Shown: positions 36,406 to 46,100, numbered from the stretch's first letter. The stretch is 64,000 bases of DNA from Acidilutibacter cellobiosedens (GCF_004103715.1 NZ_CP035282.1:1602673-1666672); one strand, 5' to 3'. Program-made: numbers and translations. The notes: generated by a model from the letters alone, not told the origin.

Positions 36406-38178
36406 TTGTTTGAGCTTGTGAACATACAGGAATACGTTCAAAAAATGGCTGTAATTATAGCAACCGTATTGGATATGGAGGTGCTCATAGGTGATACTCA
36501 TTTAAAAATACTGGGAGACAGTCACCTTCAGCCGAAATCGAAAGATTATTTCGGAAAAAACTCAATATCAGCAAGAGCATTGAAGGAGAAGAAGGTTATA
36601 ATAATTGAAGAACGAAAAACGGAGACTGCTACCTGTAAGAATTGCTCCAAAAAGGAAAATTGCGATATATGTTCTATGATAGTTTTGCCCATAATGAAAG
36701 GGGAAATATTAATAGGAAGCGTGGCAATATATGCAAGTACAGAAGAAGACAAAAAGAAATTGATTCACAAGAGAAAATTTTTTATAGATTTCATAACTAA
36801 AATGTCTGATCTTTTAATAAGTAAACTTGAAGAAAATCATGAAAATTTGGAGCTTAAAGTATTCTATAAAAGGTTGGCTCTCTTAATAGAATATATAGAT
36901 TTTGCCCTAATCGGTCTTGACGAAAATCATAATATTATAAATTGTAATTCAAAATTTAGGAAGATGTTTGGTTTTGGCGACAGAGAAATAAAAAATCTTA
37001 ATGAAATATTTGATTATATTGATGAGGATGATTTTTATTCTCTTGTAAACAGAACCGTATTTGAAGAAAAGCAGGTTATTTTTAGAATAAACGGAAAGCA
37101 AGTTAGCATTATAGTGACCTGTGATCCCATAATAGCTGACGGTATATACAAGGGTTCTCTTATATATTTTAAAAAGACGGAGGAGCTTTACAAGCAGATA
37201 AATAAGGTATCAAGTAATGTTTCGGATTTTAAATTTGATCAGATAATAGGAAGTAGTGATGTAATAAAAAAAATTAAAGAGGATGCACATACATTTGCCA
37301 AAAGTTCATCGACTATACTTATACAAGGTGAAAGTGGAACGGGCAAAGAACTGTTTGCAAGAGCTATACACAGCGAAAGTAATGTATCGAAAGGGCCTTT
37401 TATAGCCGTAAATTGTGCGGCAATCCCCGATAATTTACTTGAAAGTGAGCTTTTCGGGTATGAAGAGGGAGCCTTTACGGGTTCTGTAAAAGGCGGCAAA
37501 ATAGGAAAATTTGAATTGGCAAACGGTGGGACACTTTTTCTTGATGAAGTAGGTGAAATGCCTATACATCTTCAATCTAAACTTTTAAGAGCTATACAGG
37601 AAAGAAAAATACAAAGGATTGGTTCTAATAGAGATGTGCCTGTAAAAATACGTATAATTGCTGCAACAAATAAAAATTTGAGTAAAATGGTTAAAACAGG
37701 TGAGTTCAGGGAGGATTTATATTATCGTCTTAATGTTATTCCTCTGTTTATTCCGGCACTGAGGGACAGAAGGGAGGACATTCCGGTATTCCTTGACTAT
37801 TTTTTAAATACCTACAATAAGGCATTGAACAAAAATATTAAGGGCTTTGATAATAATGTCAAGGAGTTAATGTATAATTACAGTTGGCCCGGTAATATAA
37901 GAGAACTTCAAAATACCGTTGAATATGCAGTAAATATTGTTAAAGGAAACTTCATAAGTATAAAAGATCTTCCGCCAAGGGAATTCAGTTATGAGGAGGA
38001 ACCAACGGAGACAGAATATGGCTTAATAAGACCTCTGAAGGAAGTGGAAGCTTTGTACATAGACCGTGCATTGAAAAAATACGGAGATACGTTGGAGGGA
38101 AAAGAAAATGCCGCTAAGGCTTTGGGAATAAGCAGAGCAACGTTGTACAGAAAAATTCAAGAAAAGAAAAAAGATTAA
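36406..38178 (+). CDS. Sigma-54-dependent transcriptional activator with sensory domain
   Basis: Layout: an N-terminal sensor (GAF-like, about 1-170, with a cysteine cluster CKNCSKKENCDIC), a PAS-like region (about 190-290), an AAA+ domain (Walker A GESGTGKE, sigma-54 loop EGAFTGS, Walker B GGTLFLDEVGEMP) and a Fis-type helix-turn-helix (NAAKALGISRATLYRKI). The loop reads GAFTGS in place of GAFTGA. I choose TTG 36406, since GGGAG lies 10 bases ahead; the frame is open to GTG 36340 without a good RBS. The four sensor cysteines hint at redox or metal sensing. It most likely drives the promoter at 32478. Confidence 0.85.
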   Translation: MFELVNIQEYVQKMAVIIATVLDMEVLIGDTHLKILGDSHLQPKSKDYFGKNSISARALKEKKVIIIEERKTETATCKNCSKKENCDICSMIVLPIMKGEILIGSVAIYASTEEDKKKLIHKRKFFIDFITKMSDLLISKLEENHENLELKVFYKRLALLIEYIDFALIGLDENHNIINCNSKFRKMFGFGDREIKNLNEIFDYIDEDDFYSLVNRTVFEEKQVIFRINGKQVSIIVTCDPIIADGIYKGSLIYFKKTEELYKQINKVSSNVSDFKFDQIIGSSDVIKKIKEDAHTFAKSSSTILIQGESGTGKELFARAIHSESNVSKGPFIAVNCAAIPDNLLESELFGYEEGAFTGSVKGGKIGKFELANGGTLFLDEVGEMPIHLQSKLLRAIQERKIQRIGSNRDVPVKIRIIAATNKNLSKMVKTGEFREDLYYRLNVIPLFIPALRDRREDIPVFLDYFLNTYNKALNKNIKGFDNNVKELMYNYSWPGNIRELQNTVEYAVNIVKGNFISIKDLPPREFSYEEEPTETEYGLIRPLKEVEALYIDRALKKYGDTLEGKENAAKALGISRATLYRKIQEKKKD

Positions 38179-38215
38179 ATAATATTATAATATAATAATA
38201 AAGGAAGTGGATAAA

Positions 38216-38602
38216 TTGGAACATATAATCAAAACAAATAAATCCGACGAGATGATTAATATTACGGATATAGTAGAAAATGATATTAGGGAAAGTGGTA
38301 TAGAAGAAGGTCTTGTTACCGTATTTGTTCCTCATACGACTGCCGGGGTAACAATAAATGAAAACGCGGATCCCGATGTGGTCCATGATATACTGGAAGG
38401 TTTAAGAAGGGCTTTTCCGGAAGACAGAGGATACCTTCATAGGGAAGGTAATTCTCACGCTCATATAAAAGCTTCTGTTATAGGTTCTTCATGTACTGTT
38501 ATTATAGAAAAAGGAAGAATGAAATTAGGCATATGGCAAGGTATTTATTTTTGTGAATTCGACGGTCCAAGGACAAGAAAATTTTTTGTAAAAATGTATT
38601 AA
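38216..38602 (+). CDS. YjbQ/UPF0047 family (secondary thiamine-phosphate synthase-like)
   Basis: A small soluble protein of about 128 residues with the family signature VFVPHTTAGVTINENADPDV and the terminal GIYFCEFDGPRTRKF. NSHAHIKASVIG holds the other conserved histidine region. Some members show weak thiamine-phosphate synthase activity, but the physiological role is uncertain. TTG 38216 is the preferred start, because AGGAAGTGG precedes it at a good distance. A GTG at 38207 abuts that site. Confidence 0.8.
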   Translation: MEHIIKTNKSDEMINITDIVENDIRESGIEEGLVTVFVPHTTAGVTINENADPDVVHDILEGLRRAFPEDRGYLHREGNSHAHIKASVIGSSCTVIIEKGRMKLGIWQGIYFCEFDGPRTRKFFVKMY

Positions 38603-38632
38603 AATTAAAGAGCAGATGGAGAGATAAGGATA

Positions 38633-39274
38633 ATGGAAAATTTAAAATTAAGACTTGAAAGAGAAAATGACTGCAGAGAAGTTGAAATGTTAACGAGAGA
38701 AGCCTTTTGGAATGTCCATGTTCCCGGCTGCGATGAGCATTTTATTCTTCACAATATCAGGAATAGCGAAGATTTTATTCCTGAGCTTGATTTTGTGGCA
38801 GAAGTTGGAGGACGGATTTTGGGGCATATTGCTTATACTCATGGGGTCATAGAAAATGATAATGGAGAGAAATATAAGGTGATTTGTTTCGGACCTATAA
38901 GCGTACATCCGGATTTTCAGAAAAGGGGAATCGGTTCCGAATTGGTCAGGTATTCGTTAAATAAGGCAAAGGACATGGGATTTGAAGCCGTGTGTATTTA
39001 TGGAGATCCCAGATACTACAGCAGGTTTGGATTTAGATGCGGCGAAAGATACAATATTAAAACTTCAGACGGAATGTATGCAGTAGCTTTGATGGCCTTG
39101 GAACTCAAGCCCGGAGCTTTACAGGGGATAAAGGGAAGATTTGTGGAAAGCAGTAGTTTTGAAGCAGAAAAAGAAGAGTTTGATATATTTGAAAGCACAT
39201 TTCCCCATAAAGAAAAGAAAGAGACTTATTCTCAAACAGAATTCAAAATTTTATCAAGCTTAAGATATAAATAA
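38633..39274 (+). CDS. GNAT-family N-acetyltransferase
   Basis: A 213-residue protein of the YhbS-like GNAT branch. RLERENDCREVEMLTREAFW is the usual N-terminal motif, ICFGPISVHPDFQKRGIGSE the acetyl-CoA site (motif A) and YGDPRYYSRFGFRCG the last strand. It is intact, unlike the GNAT relics at the left of the window. The acceptor is unknown. Confidence 0.85.
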   Translation: MENLKLRLERENDCREVEMLTREAFWNVHVPGCDEHFILHNIRNSEDFIPELDFVAEVGGRILGHIAYTHGVIENDNGEKYKVICFGPISVHPDFQKRGIGSELVRYSLNKAKDMGFEAVCIYGDPRYYSRFGFRCGERYNIKTSDGMYAVALMALELKPGALQGIKGRFVESSSFEAEKEEFDIFESTFPHKEKKETYSQTEFKILSSLRYK

Positions 39275-39277
39275 CGA

Positions 39278-39310
39278 CACAAGGGGACACGAGGGGACGG
39301 TTCTTTTGTG
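39278..39310. repeat. GGGGACGG-type palindromic element
   Basis: CACAA ... TTGTG encloses GGGGACACGAGGGGACGG. The GGGGACGG core also occurs in the hairpins after both Rpn genes (4886, 14916). It resembles REP-like intergenic repeats. Confidence 0.4.
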
Positions 39311-39381
39311 CTGCTGCCGTGCAGCTATTATATTATAGGCAGAGTATTTAAAGTATTCTGTGAGAAAATAAATGAGTAAAT

Positions 39382-39402
39382 GTAGAGGAGAAAATATATG
39401 GA
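39382..39402 (+). repeat. 21-bp direct repeat, left copy (RBS and start codon)
   Basis: This run contains GTAGAGGAGAAAATATATGG plus one A, and reappears exactly at 40243-40263. It holds the Shine-Dalgarno and ATG of the nucleotidyltransferase gene. The two copies bracket the toxin-antitoxin pair. Confidence 0.85.
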
Positions 39403-39805
39403 TATTGTTGAGAAATGTAAAAATGTATTAATGAAATATGAAAATATACTTTTTGCGTATATCTTTGGATCATATGCCAAAGGAAATATGAGAGCGGATA
39501 GTGACGTAGATATCGGAATATATTTGAAAGAAGAGATGAACATAGAAGAATATTTGAAAATAAGAATGGATTTAACTAAAATATGTAAAAGACAAGTTGA
39601 TTTGGTAGTATTAAATGCTGCTACCCCTTTATTAAAATATGAAATTTATAAAAATAATATACTGTTGTTTACAAGAGATAGAACCATTGAAAGCAATTAT
39701 AAAGTAAAAATATTATTTGAATACAATGATATAAAAAGATATTTAGAAATGTCCTATAAGAAAACTATTGAAAGACTAAAAAACGAGGTGGATTTTAATG
39801 GTTAA
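39398..39805 (+). CDS. mntA: MntA-like antitoxin nucleotidyltransferase
   Basis: A 135-residue minimal nucleotidyltransferase with the motif FGSYAKGNMRADSDVDIGI, then a third acid in RQVDLVVLN. MntA antitoxins add AMP to the HepT toxin and thereby block it. The next gene is a HepT partner, overlapping by 8 bases, which is the standard order of the type VII pair. The start lies in the repeated ribosome-binding-site sequence, which it shares with the flavodoxin gene downstream. Confidence 0.82.
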   Translation: MDIVEKCKNVLMKYENILFAYIFGSYAKGNMRADSDVDIGIYLKEEMNIEEYLKIRMDLTKICKRQVDLVVLNAATPLLKYEIYKNNILLFTRDRTIESNYKVKILFEYNDIKRYLEMSYKKTIERLKNEVDFNG

Positions 39806-40214
39806 TATAGAAGTAATTAAACAAAGGCTCAATCAATTGTCAGCTTCATTGAATAAAATTGAAAGATATAAAAATTTGCCACTAGAAAAATTTTTAAAAG
39901 ATGATATTGCACAAGATGTTGTAGAATATAATCTATTTATAGCTATAAACATGATGGTTGATATTGCAACTCATATTGTAGTAGATAATAATATGGGTAA
40001 TCCTGAAATTCTCGGAGATGCATTTGAAATTTTAAATAATAAAAAATATTTAGAGGATAAAGAAACTAAAATCTATAAAAATATGGTAGGTCTTAGAAAT
40101 ATATTATCTCATGAATACTTAAAAATAGATAAAGAAATAATATATGAAATTTTACAGTATAACTTAACGGATATAAAGAAATTTATTATTTTTGTAAATG
40201 ATAATTTTATTTAA
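39798..40214 (+). CDS. hepT: HepT-like toxin RNase
   Basis: A 138-residue all-helical protein of the HEPN (DUF86) class. The Rx4HxY catalytic signature is RNILSHEY near the C terminus. HepT proteins cut RNA and are neutralised by AMPylation from MntA; the tyrosine here is the expected target. The start overlaps mntA, so the pair is coupled. Together they form a likely addictive or phage-defence module. Confidence 0.85.
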   Translation: MVNIEVIKQRLNQLSASLNKIERYKNLPLEKFLKDDIAQDVVEYNLFIAINMMVDIATHIVVDNNMGNPEILGDAFEILNNKKYLEDKETKIYKNMVGLRNILSHEYLKIDKEIIYEILQYNLTDIKKFIIFVNDNFI

Positions 40215-40242
40215 TCAATTCTATAAAGAATTTAGTTCGTGG

Positions 40243-40263
40243 GTAGAGGAGAAAATATATGGA
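40243..40263 (+). repeat. 21-bp direct repeat, right copy
   Basis: An exact copy of 39382-39402. Here it supplies the ribosome binding site and ATG (40259) of the flavodoxin-domain gene. Confidence 0.85.
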
Positions 40264-40807
40264 CAGTAGTAATACAATTATAATTTATAGTTCAAAATAT
40301 GGAGCCACCAAGAAATATGCATGTTGGTTGTCGGAGGAATTGAATTGTGACTTGCTTGAAACAAAAAAAGCCACAATAGATAAGGTTGAAAAGTATAATA
40401 TTATTATTTTTGGCGGAGGTATTTATGCTTCAGGTATTTTAGGTATTTCCTTTCTTAAAAAGTATTACGAAAGGTTGAAAAACAAAAAGATTGTAGCATT
40501 TGCAGTAGGTGCATCTCCTTATGACGAAAAAGCTATAGAGGCTTTAAGAAAGCATAATTTTAAAGATGAACTTGCCGGAATACCTTGCTTTTATTGCAGG
40601 GGAGCATGGAATGAGGCAGGTATGTCATGGAAAGATCGCATGTTATGCGGAATGCTAAAAAAGGTTGTTGCAAAGAAAAACCCTGAGAATTATGAACCAT
40701 GGGAAGCTGCTTTAATGCAGGCAATCGGTTCTAACCATGATTGGACGGATAAAGACAATTTGAAACCAATAATTGAATTGATACGGAAATATGAAGCGGA
40801 AAATTAG
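40259..40807 (+). CDS. Flavodoxin-domain protein (HemG-like)
   Basis: A 182-residue flavoprotein. IIIYSSKYGATKKYACWLSE is the FMN-phosphate loop of the flavodoxin_5 (HemG-like) group and IIFGGGIYASGI the second loop. HemG proteins oxidise protoporphyrinogen, but in anaerobes without haem the relatives serve other electron transfers. Three or four cysteines in the C-terminal half (IPCFYCRGAW) may bind metal. The gene follows the toxin-antitoxin pair but does not overlap it. Confidence 0.75.
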   Translation: MDSSNTIIIYSSKYGATKKYACWLSEELNCDLLETKKATIDKVEKYNIIIFGGGIYASGILGISFLKKYYERLKNKKIVAFAVGASPYDEKAIEALRKHNFKDELAGIPCFYCRGAWNEAGMSWKDRMLCGMLKKVVAKKNPENYEPWEAALMQAIGSNHDWTDKDNLKPIIELIRKYEAEN

Positions 40808-40851
40808 AATCACACGGAATCACTTCAAATCGTCCATTTGTAGAAAGTTTT

Positions 40852-41724
40852 TTACTTTAAAAATTCTACGGATTTTTTCAATATAAATTTTTTAAACAGC
40901 AGATGAGAAGTTAAATGCCCGGAAGGAAGCATATACCTTTTGGGTTTTCCCATTTTAGTCCATAAATCTTTGGAAGCATTTTTGGGAATAAAGGGGTCAA
41001 AGATGGCATTAATCATTAAAACCTTATTCGTATCTACTAATTTGGCAAACAAGGATGGATCGTATCTGAAACAGATGGGCAGTTTGTTTAAATCATCTAT
41101 AGTATTGAATTTTTTTGCTTCTTCATCAAAAGTTTCATGTAGTTTGCGACATTTTTCTATACTACAGCTTCCCTTATCTTCATAACGTACTCTCAAAACC
41201 TTGGTTGCAACACTTCCCCAAGTGATATATAAAAAATTGCCTCCGGATACAATAAATACAGCCTTGTCTAATCTTTTATCCAAAGCCTTGGCTATTGTTC
41301 CTATCATACCTCCGAAACTAAATCCCATAATGTGTATTTTTTTGATGCCCATATTTTCCAAATAATCAACGCAGGATAGAATATCTACAACTGACTGATA
41401 AAATCTTTTTTCGATATCAGCTGCAGTACCGGATAGGAAGTTTATTTTTTTATCTTTCGGCATTCTTTCAAAATGATAAGGCAATACAGGCATTATGGTT
41501 GTATAACCGTATTTAGCTAAATTTTCGGGATAATATTTTAAGTATTCAAAATTTCTACTGCCTAAACCATGTATAAATACAATGCCTTCTTTTCCATTGC
41601 CTTCATATAAGAAAGCTTTTCCCCTATCAACATATTGGTCACCTGAAGGAAACGCACTATTAAAATATAATATATTTTGGTTCTCTCTTTTAAATACTAC
41701 ATTTTTCCTGGAAATATTATACAT
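40852..41724 (-). CDS. Alpha/beta hydrolase
   Basis: A 290-residue soluble hydrolase. It contains FIHGLGSRNFEYL (oxyanion region), the nucleophile elbow MGFSFGGMIG, an acid in IFDPFIPKNA and the histidine in PSGHLTSH. No signal peptide is seen, so it is cytoplasmic. It is transcribed toward the flavodoxin gene. The substrate is unknown; carboxyl esters are the usual class. Confidence 0.8.
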   Translation of the reverse strand: MYNISRKNVVFKRENQNILYFNSAFPSGDQYVDRGKAFLYEGNGKEGIVFIHGLGSRNFEYLKYYPENLAKYGYTTIMPVLPYHFERMPKDKKINFLSGTAADIEKRFYQSVVDILSCVDYLENMGIKKIHIMGFSFGGMIGTIAKALDKRLDKAVFIVSGGNFLYITWGSVATKVLRVRYEDKGSCSIEKCRKLHETFDEEAKKFNTIDDLNKLPICFRYDPSLFAKLVDTNKVLMINAIFDPFIPKNASKDLWTKMGKPKRYMLPSGHLTSHLLFKKFILKKSVEFLK

Positions 41725-41987
41725 ATCAAATACCCTTCTTCTTTAAAATAAAAAGTACATATATATTATACACCATTTTTCCCATAAGAAGGCAGTTTTT
41801 TAGATATTTGTCCCGAATTAACACTTATCGGCATTAGCTGATGTGGTTGTCTTTACGTAAGTATTTTATTTTTTGATAATTTATGGTATGATAATTAGAA
41901 AATATAGTATATATTGGCGTTATAATGTAATACAAAATGGAATTTGACAGTATTTCTGACAATTTATATTAAAAGTGGGGTGAGTTT

Positions 41988-44614
41988 GTGAAAACGGAAA
42001 ATAAATTGGATAGGAATAATGTAGAAAATATCATGACTTTAACGGATTTGCAGCAGGGGTTATTGTTCCATTATATCAGCAATGAACACAGCCATATGTA
42101 TCATGAACAGCTGAGTTTAAATATTAAAGGAGATTTAAAGCTAAATTTATTACAGAAATCATGGCAACATGTAATAGATAACAACGAAATGTTAAGGACG
42201 GTTTTCAGATGGAAGGGAATAGACAAGCCTGTTCAAATTGTTCTTAAAGAACATAAAGTACCTATTAACTACATTGACCTTACAGAAAAATCAGACAAAT
42301 ACAGTGAAATAGAAAATATTAAACTGAATGATTTAAATAGCAGAATAGATATAACAAGAGAAACTTTAAGAATTTATCTGTGTAAATTAGACGAATATAT
42401 TCATGAGATGATTGTAAGCAGCCATCATATTATATACGACGGCTGGAGTAACGGAGTAATATTAAAAGAATTGACGGAAACATAGAATATTTAGGGAGAA
42501 CAGACAATCAGGTAAAGATAAGGGGATTCAGAATAGAACTGGGAGAAATAGAAAACAGGCTGTTACAACATGAAGACATAAAAGAAGCGGCAGTCACAGC
42601 AAGAGAAGATGAAGGAGAAAAATATATATGTGCCTATGTGGTAAGCGATAAAGATATCGCTACATTGGATTTAAGGGGTTATCTAAAGAAGAGCTTACCG
42701 GAGTACATGATACCTTCATATTTTATGAAACTGGAAAAGATGCCTCTGACAGCCAACGGAAAACTTAACAGGAAGTCTCTTCCAAAGCCTGAAATAGAAA
42801 TTAACCTAAATGAATATGAAGAGCCGAGGAATGAAACGGAAGAGAAATTAGTCAAGATATGGAAAGAAGTATTGGGAGCAGAAAAGGTAGGAATAAATGA
42901 CAATTTCTTTGAACTGGGAGGGCATTCGTTGAAGGCGTCCATATTGTCAAACAGAATTTATAAAGAATTAAATATTGATATACCCATAGGTGAGATATAT
43001 AATAGACCTACTGTAAAAGAAATATGTGAATTGATACAAAAAAATGAGGAGTTGTCACTTCGTTCTATGAATATAGACCTTAAAAACAAATTTTCTAAAC
43101 CCTCGATGATTGTTAAATATGATACGGAATTGACGGAAGAGATTGTACTCCACACTGATGAAGATATTGAGAAAGTATTGGATTATATTAAAAATAATTC
43201 CAAAGAAAGCATCGATATAGATTATATTACAGATTATAGCTCCTTAGAGGAAGGTCCGATAATTCAAAAAATCAATACGGATAAGTTGAGCAAGAAACTT
43301 AAGTTAAAAAAAATTGAAGAAAACAAAATTGATAGGATATTGAAAGAATTAAAGGCAGATTCGGATGAATTAAGGGAAAATATATTTTTAAAGAAAAGAG
43401 TATATAAATACGATATGGGTTGTGTGGCTAATGAAAATGCGAAACTTTGGGATCGAAAAATTAAAAGGAGCAAGATAAGATTTATAATTCCCTTTAAAAA
43501 TAAAAATTTTCAAGACAATAAAAATGCGATATTGTTAAAACTGATTAATGAACAGCCGGTACTCAGGTCATCTATATGTTTTGAAGAGGGATTATATAAA
43601 TTTGCGGAATATGAAAAATTAGACAATATTAATTTTAATATCATAGATCTTTCAGAATATGATTATAAATCAAAAATAGAAGCTATGGAAAGAATTATGG
43701 ATTTCATGGAAAAGGCCTTAAACGAAGAAGGAGGTTTAAATAACATATTATATTATTTTGCCATAATAAAGTTAAGTTTAAATCAATATTGTTTTTTGCT
43801 GAACATTGCCCATTTAATTTCCGATATTAATGCCAAACGAATAATAAGAATGTATTTGGAAGAAAGATGTGATAAGAACTATGAGATTTTGCCATTCAGC
43901 CATTATATAAACAATATCCTTTTATGTGACAAAGAAAAGAAGTTTGAGATATTCAACAAATCTTTAATCTTAAAGGAATATAAAGCAGCAGCAGACTTAT
44001 TTTACAAAAAATATCCCTGCTATACAACAGGAAGTCCTATTAGATTTTCCGAACCGTTTGTGATAAAATACAATTCTGATTTCAAACCGATCCTTGAAAC
44101 TGCAATATATATTGTATCAAAGATATTGTATATCCAGTTTGAAATTGATTCTATTCCTCTAGGAATATTGAGCAATAAACGGATATGGGAGAAATATAAA
44201 TATTATAATACCATAGGAAATTTTGTTGACAAGATTCCCTGTACTTTTAATGGCGTTTCCCATAAAAATTCTAAATTTGATTATTATAAAAAATATCTGG
44301 AAACAGATGCCGAGCTTTCAAAGGACAATATTGTATTAAAGGAACTAAACGGGGATATAGAGTTCACAAAGTATATTTATATACTTTCACCTTTTTCGTT
44401 AAATTATCTCGGGGACTATACGCCTTTTGAGGACGAGCAGTATTTAAAGGGTATAAGGAGAACATTCATACAGTCATATCCCGTAAATTCCTATTCCGTA
44501 GGGGGTTCGGAATTAAGAATTATATTTATCAATGGTGTGGAAAAGGATCGGCTTCCGTCAATTGAAAAATTTATGGAAGAGTTAGGCGGAACATATGAAT
44601 GGAGATATATTTAG
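41988..44614 (+). pseudogene. Collapsed NRPS module (C fragment - A tail - T - C-like domain)
   Basis: The first frame (41988-42485) is the N-terminal half of a condensation domain (LQQGLLFHYIS ... SSHHIIYDGWSNG). At about 42472 it is joined out of frame to the last third of an adenylation domain, starting DGNIEYLGRTDNQVKIRGF. The second frame continues through PLTANGKLNRKSLP and a thiolation domain (DNFFELGGHSLKAS) to a final region of about 500 residues. That region has AHLISD in the place of HHxxxDG, a degenerate condensation/epimerisation-like domain. About 900 residues are missing at the junction. The GTG 41988 start has GGGGTGAG ahead. The product cannot work as a full module. Confidence 0.85.
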
Positions 44615-44624
44615 GAGGGATCTT

Positions 44625-45224
44625 ATGCTTCACAAATTTGACGGATTAAATAAAGATATTTCTACACAAATTAATATGCTTGAAAATATTATCATGTTGA
44701 ATTCAAATTTGAAAAAAATCTTAATAAAATCAAAAGAATTAAATATTACAGATTATTATATAGGAGCCGGATGTATTGCTCAAACTGTTTGGAATTTTCT
44801 TTCCGATAATCCCATTGACTATGGAATAAGTGATATAGATTTTGTATATTTCGATTTAAATTTAGAAGAATCCACCGAAAATTTAATGGCTCAGCGAGTG
44901 AATACTCTTTTTTCGGACATTAAAATCCCTATTGATGTTAAAAATGAAGCAAGAGTTCATCTTTGGTATGAAAATCATTTTGGGTATAAAATTGAACCAT
45001 ACAATTCTCTTGAAGAATCAATAAATTCATGGCCTACAACAGCTACATCTATAGGGTTAAGAATTGAGGAGGACAGATTAAAGGTGTATGCGCCTTTTGG
45101 ACTTAACGACTTGTTTGGGGGGATTGTCCGGGCCAATAAAGTACAGATAACCGAAGAGATTTATAACAATAAAGTGAACAAATGGCATAATAAATGGCCT
45201 AATTTGACTATTATTCCATGGTAA
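44625..45224 (+). CDS. Nucleotidyltransferase family protein (NTP_transf_6)
   Basis: A 199-residue protein from ATG 44625, with AGGAGGG just before it and 10 bp after the NRPS relic. YYIGAGCIAQTVWNFLSD, then the acid pair in GISDIDFVYFD, mark the NTP_transf_6 family, whose members have a nucleotidyltransferase fold and unknown targets. SWPTTATSIGLR and the C-terminal PFGLNDLFGG are also family features. Its position suggests transcription with the NRPS relic. Confidence 0.8.
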   Translation: MLHKFDGLNKDISTQINMLENIIMLNSNLKKILIKSKELNITDYYIGAGCIAQTVWNFLSDNPIDYGISDIDFVYFDLNLEESTENLMAQRVNTLFSDIKIPIDVKNEARVHLWYENHFGYKIEPYNSLEESINSWPTTATSIGLRIEEDRLKVYAPFGLNDLFGGIVRANKVQITEEIYNNKVNKWHNKWPNLTIIPW

Positions 45225-45266
45225 TAATTATTTAGTTCAATATGGACTTAGAAAGAGGGAATATAC

Positions 45267-45914
45267 ATGGATTTGGAAAAAATGGATGAATTTTTTAATA
45301 AACGTGTGAATATGTATGATGACCATATGTTAAATGAGGTGGAAGGCTGCAGGGAGGGCTATAAAAGAATGGCGGAACAAATTCCCGACAGTACGAAAAA
45401 GTTGTTGGATTTAGGCTGTGGTACTGGGCTGGAATTAGATAAGATTTTCAGACGTTTACCTGATGTGGAGGTAACAGGAATTGATCTGTCAAAAGGTATG
45501 CTTGATAGATTGAGAGAAAAGTACAATAATAAAAAAGTCAAACTGATTCAATCAGATTATTTTGACTATAATTTTGGTATCGGAATATTTGATACGGCAA
45601 TTTCTTTTCAGACTCTTCATCATTTTTCCCATGAGGAGAAGACAATTCTCTATACTAAAATTTACAAATCATTAAATTCGAGAGGTTTATATATAGAATG
45701 TGATTATATGGCAAATACGCAAGAAGAAGAGGATTTTTATTTCGCCGAAAACAAACGGTTACGGTCAGAAATGGGAATTAAGGGAGGGTTTTATCACTAT
45801 GATACTCCTTGTACAATTGATAATCAGATAAAAATGTTAAATACAGCCGGTTTTAAAAGAGTAGAAAAATTGTGGCAACAGGCTGCAGCAGTACTTTTAG
45901 TAGCGCAAAAATAA
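45267..45914 (+). CDS. Class I SAM-dependent methyltransferase
   Basis: A 215-residue enzyme with motif I LLDLGCGTGLELDKI, the acid of motif II in VTGIDLSKGMLD and SDYFDYNF for motif III. It is of the Methyltransf_25/31 small-molecule type. It has its own AGAGGGAA ribosome binding site. It may have tailored the product of the nearby NRPS, but this is only proximity. Confidence 0.82.
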   Translation: MDLEKMDEFFNKRVNMYDDHMLNEVEGCREGYKRMAEQIPDSTKKLLDLGCGTGLELDKIFRRLPDVEVTGIDLSKGMLDRLREKYNNKKVKLIQSDYFDYNFGIGIFDTAISFQTLHHFSHEEKTILYTKIYKSLNSRGLYIECDYMANTQEEEDFYFAENKRLRSEMGIKGGFYHYDTPCTIDNQIKMLNTAGFKRVEKLWQQAAAVLLVAQK

Positions 45915-45939
45915 AATAATTATATTGCCAGTTTTTAGA

Positions 45940-45982
45940 TTAAACCATTATATCTATTTTGATTATAATGGTTTAATTTTTT
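45940..45982 (+). terminator. Rho-independent terminator
   Basis: TTAAACCATTATA pairs with TATAATGGTTTAA and is followed by TTTTTT. It ends the methyltransferase transcript. Confidence 0.85.
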
Positions 45983-46015
45983 GAAAAAATAAATTATATA
46001 TTTTTTAATAACCTA

Positions 46016-46044
46016 TTGACATTATAAAATAACTATATTATACT
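46016..46044 (+). promoter_or_regulatory. Sigma-A promoter of the SorC-PTS operon
   Basis: TTGACA (46016-46021) and TATACT (46039-46044) are separated by 17 bases, an almost ideal housekeeping promoter. It lies right before the operator palindromes. Confidence 0.85.
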
Positions 46045-46049
46045 GTAAT

Positions 46050-46082
46050 TGTTCATAAGAACACTATATGTTCAAATGAACA
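46050..46082. promoter_or_regulatory. Paired SorC-type operators
   Basis: Two palindromes, GTTC-ATAA-GAAC (46051-46062) and TGTTCA-AA-TGAACA (46069-46082), lie on one helical face between the promoter and the regulator start. They are good binding sites for the SorC/DeoR-type repressor encoded next. Confidence 0.75.
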
Positions 46083-46100
46083 GGAAAGGAAAGGTGATTG

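Noticed and set aside
39278-39310. GGGGACGG element as a CRISPR repeat
   Set aside because: No regularly spaced array; single palindromes at scattered sites.
42638-44614. Second frame of the NRPS relic as an independent functional gene
   Set aside because: The sense begins upstream of its first ATG inside an adenylation domain, and no ribosome binding site precedes that ATG.
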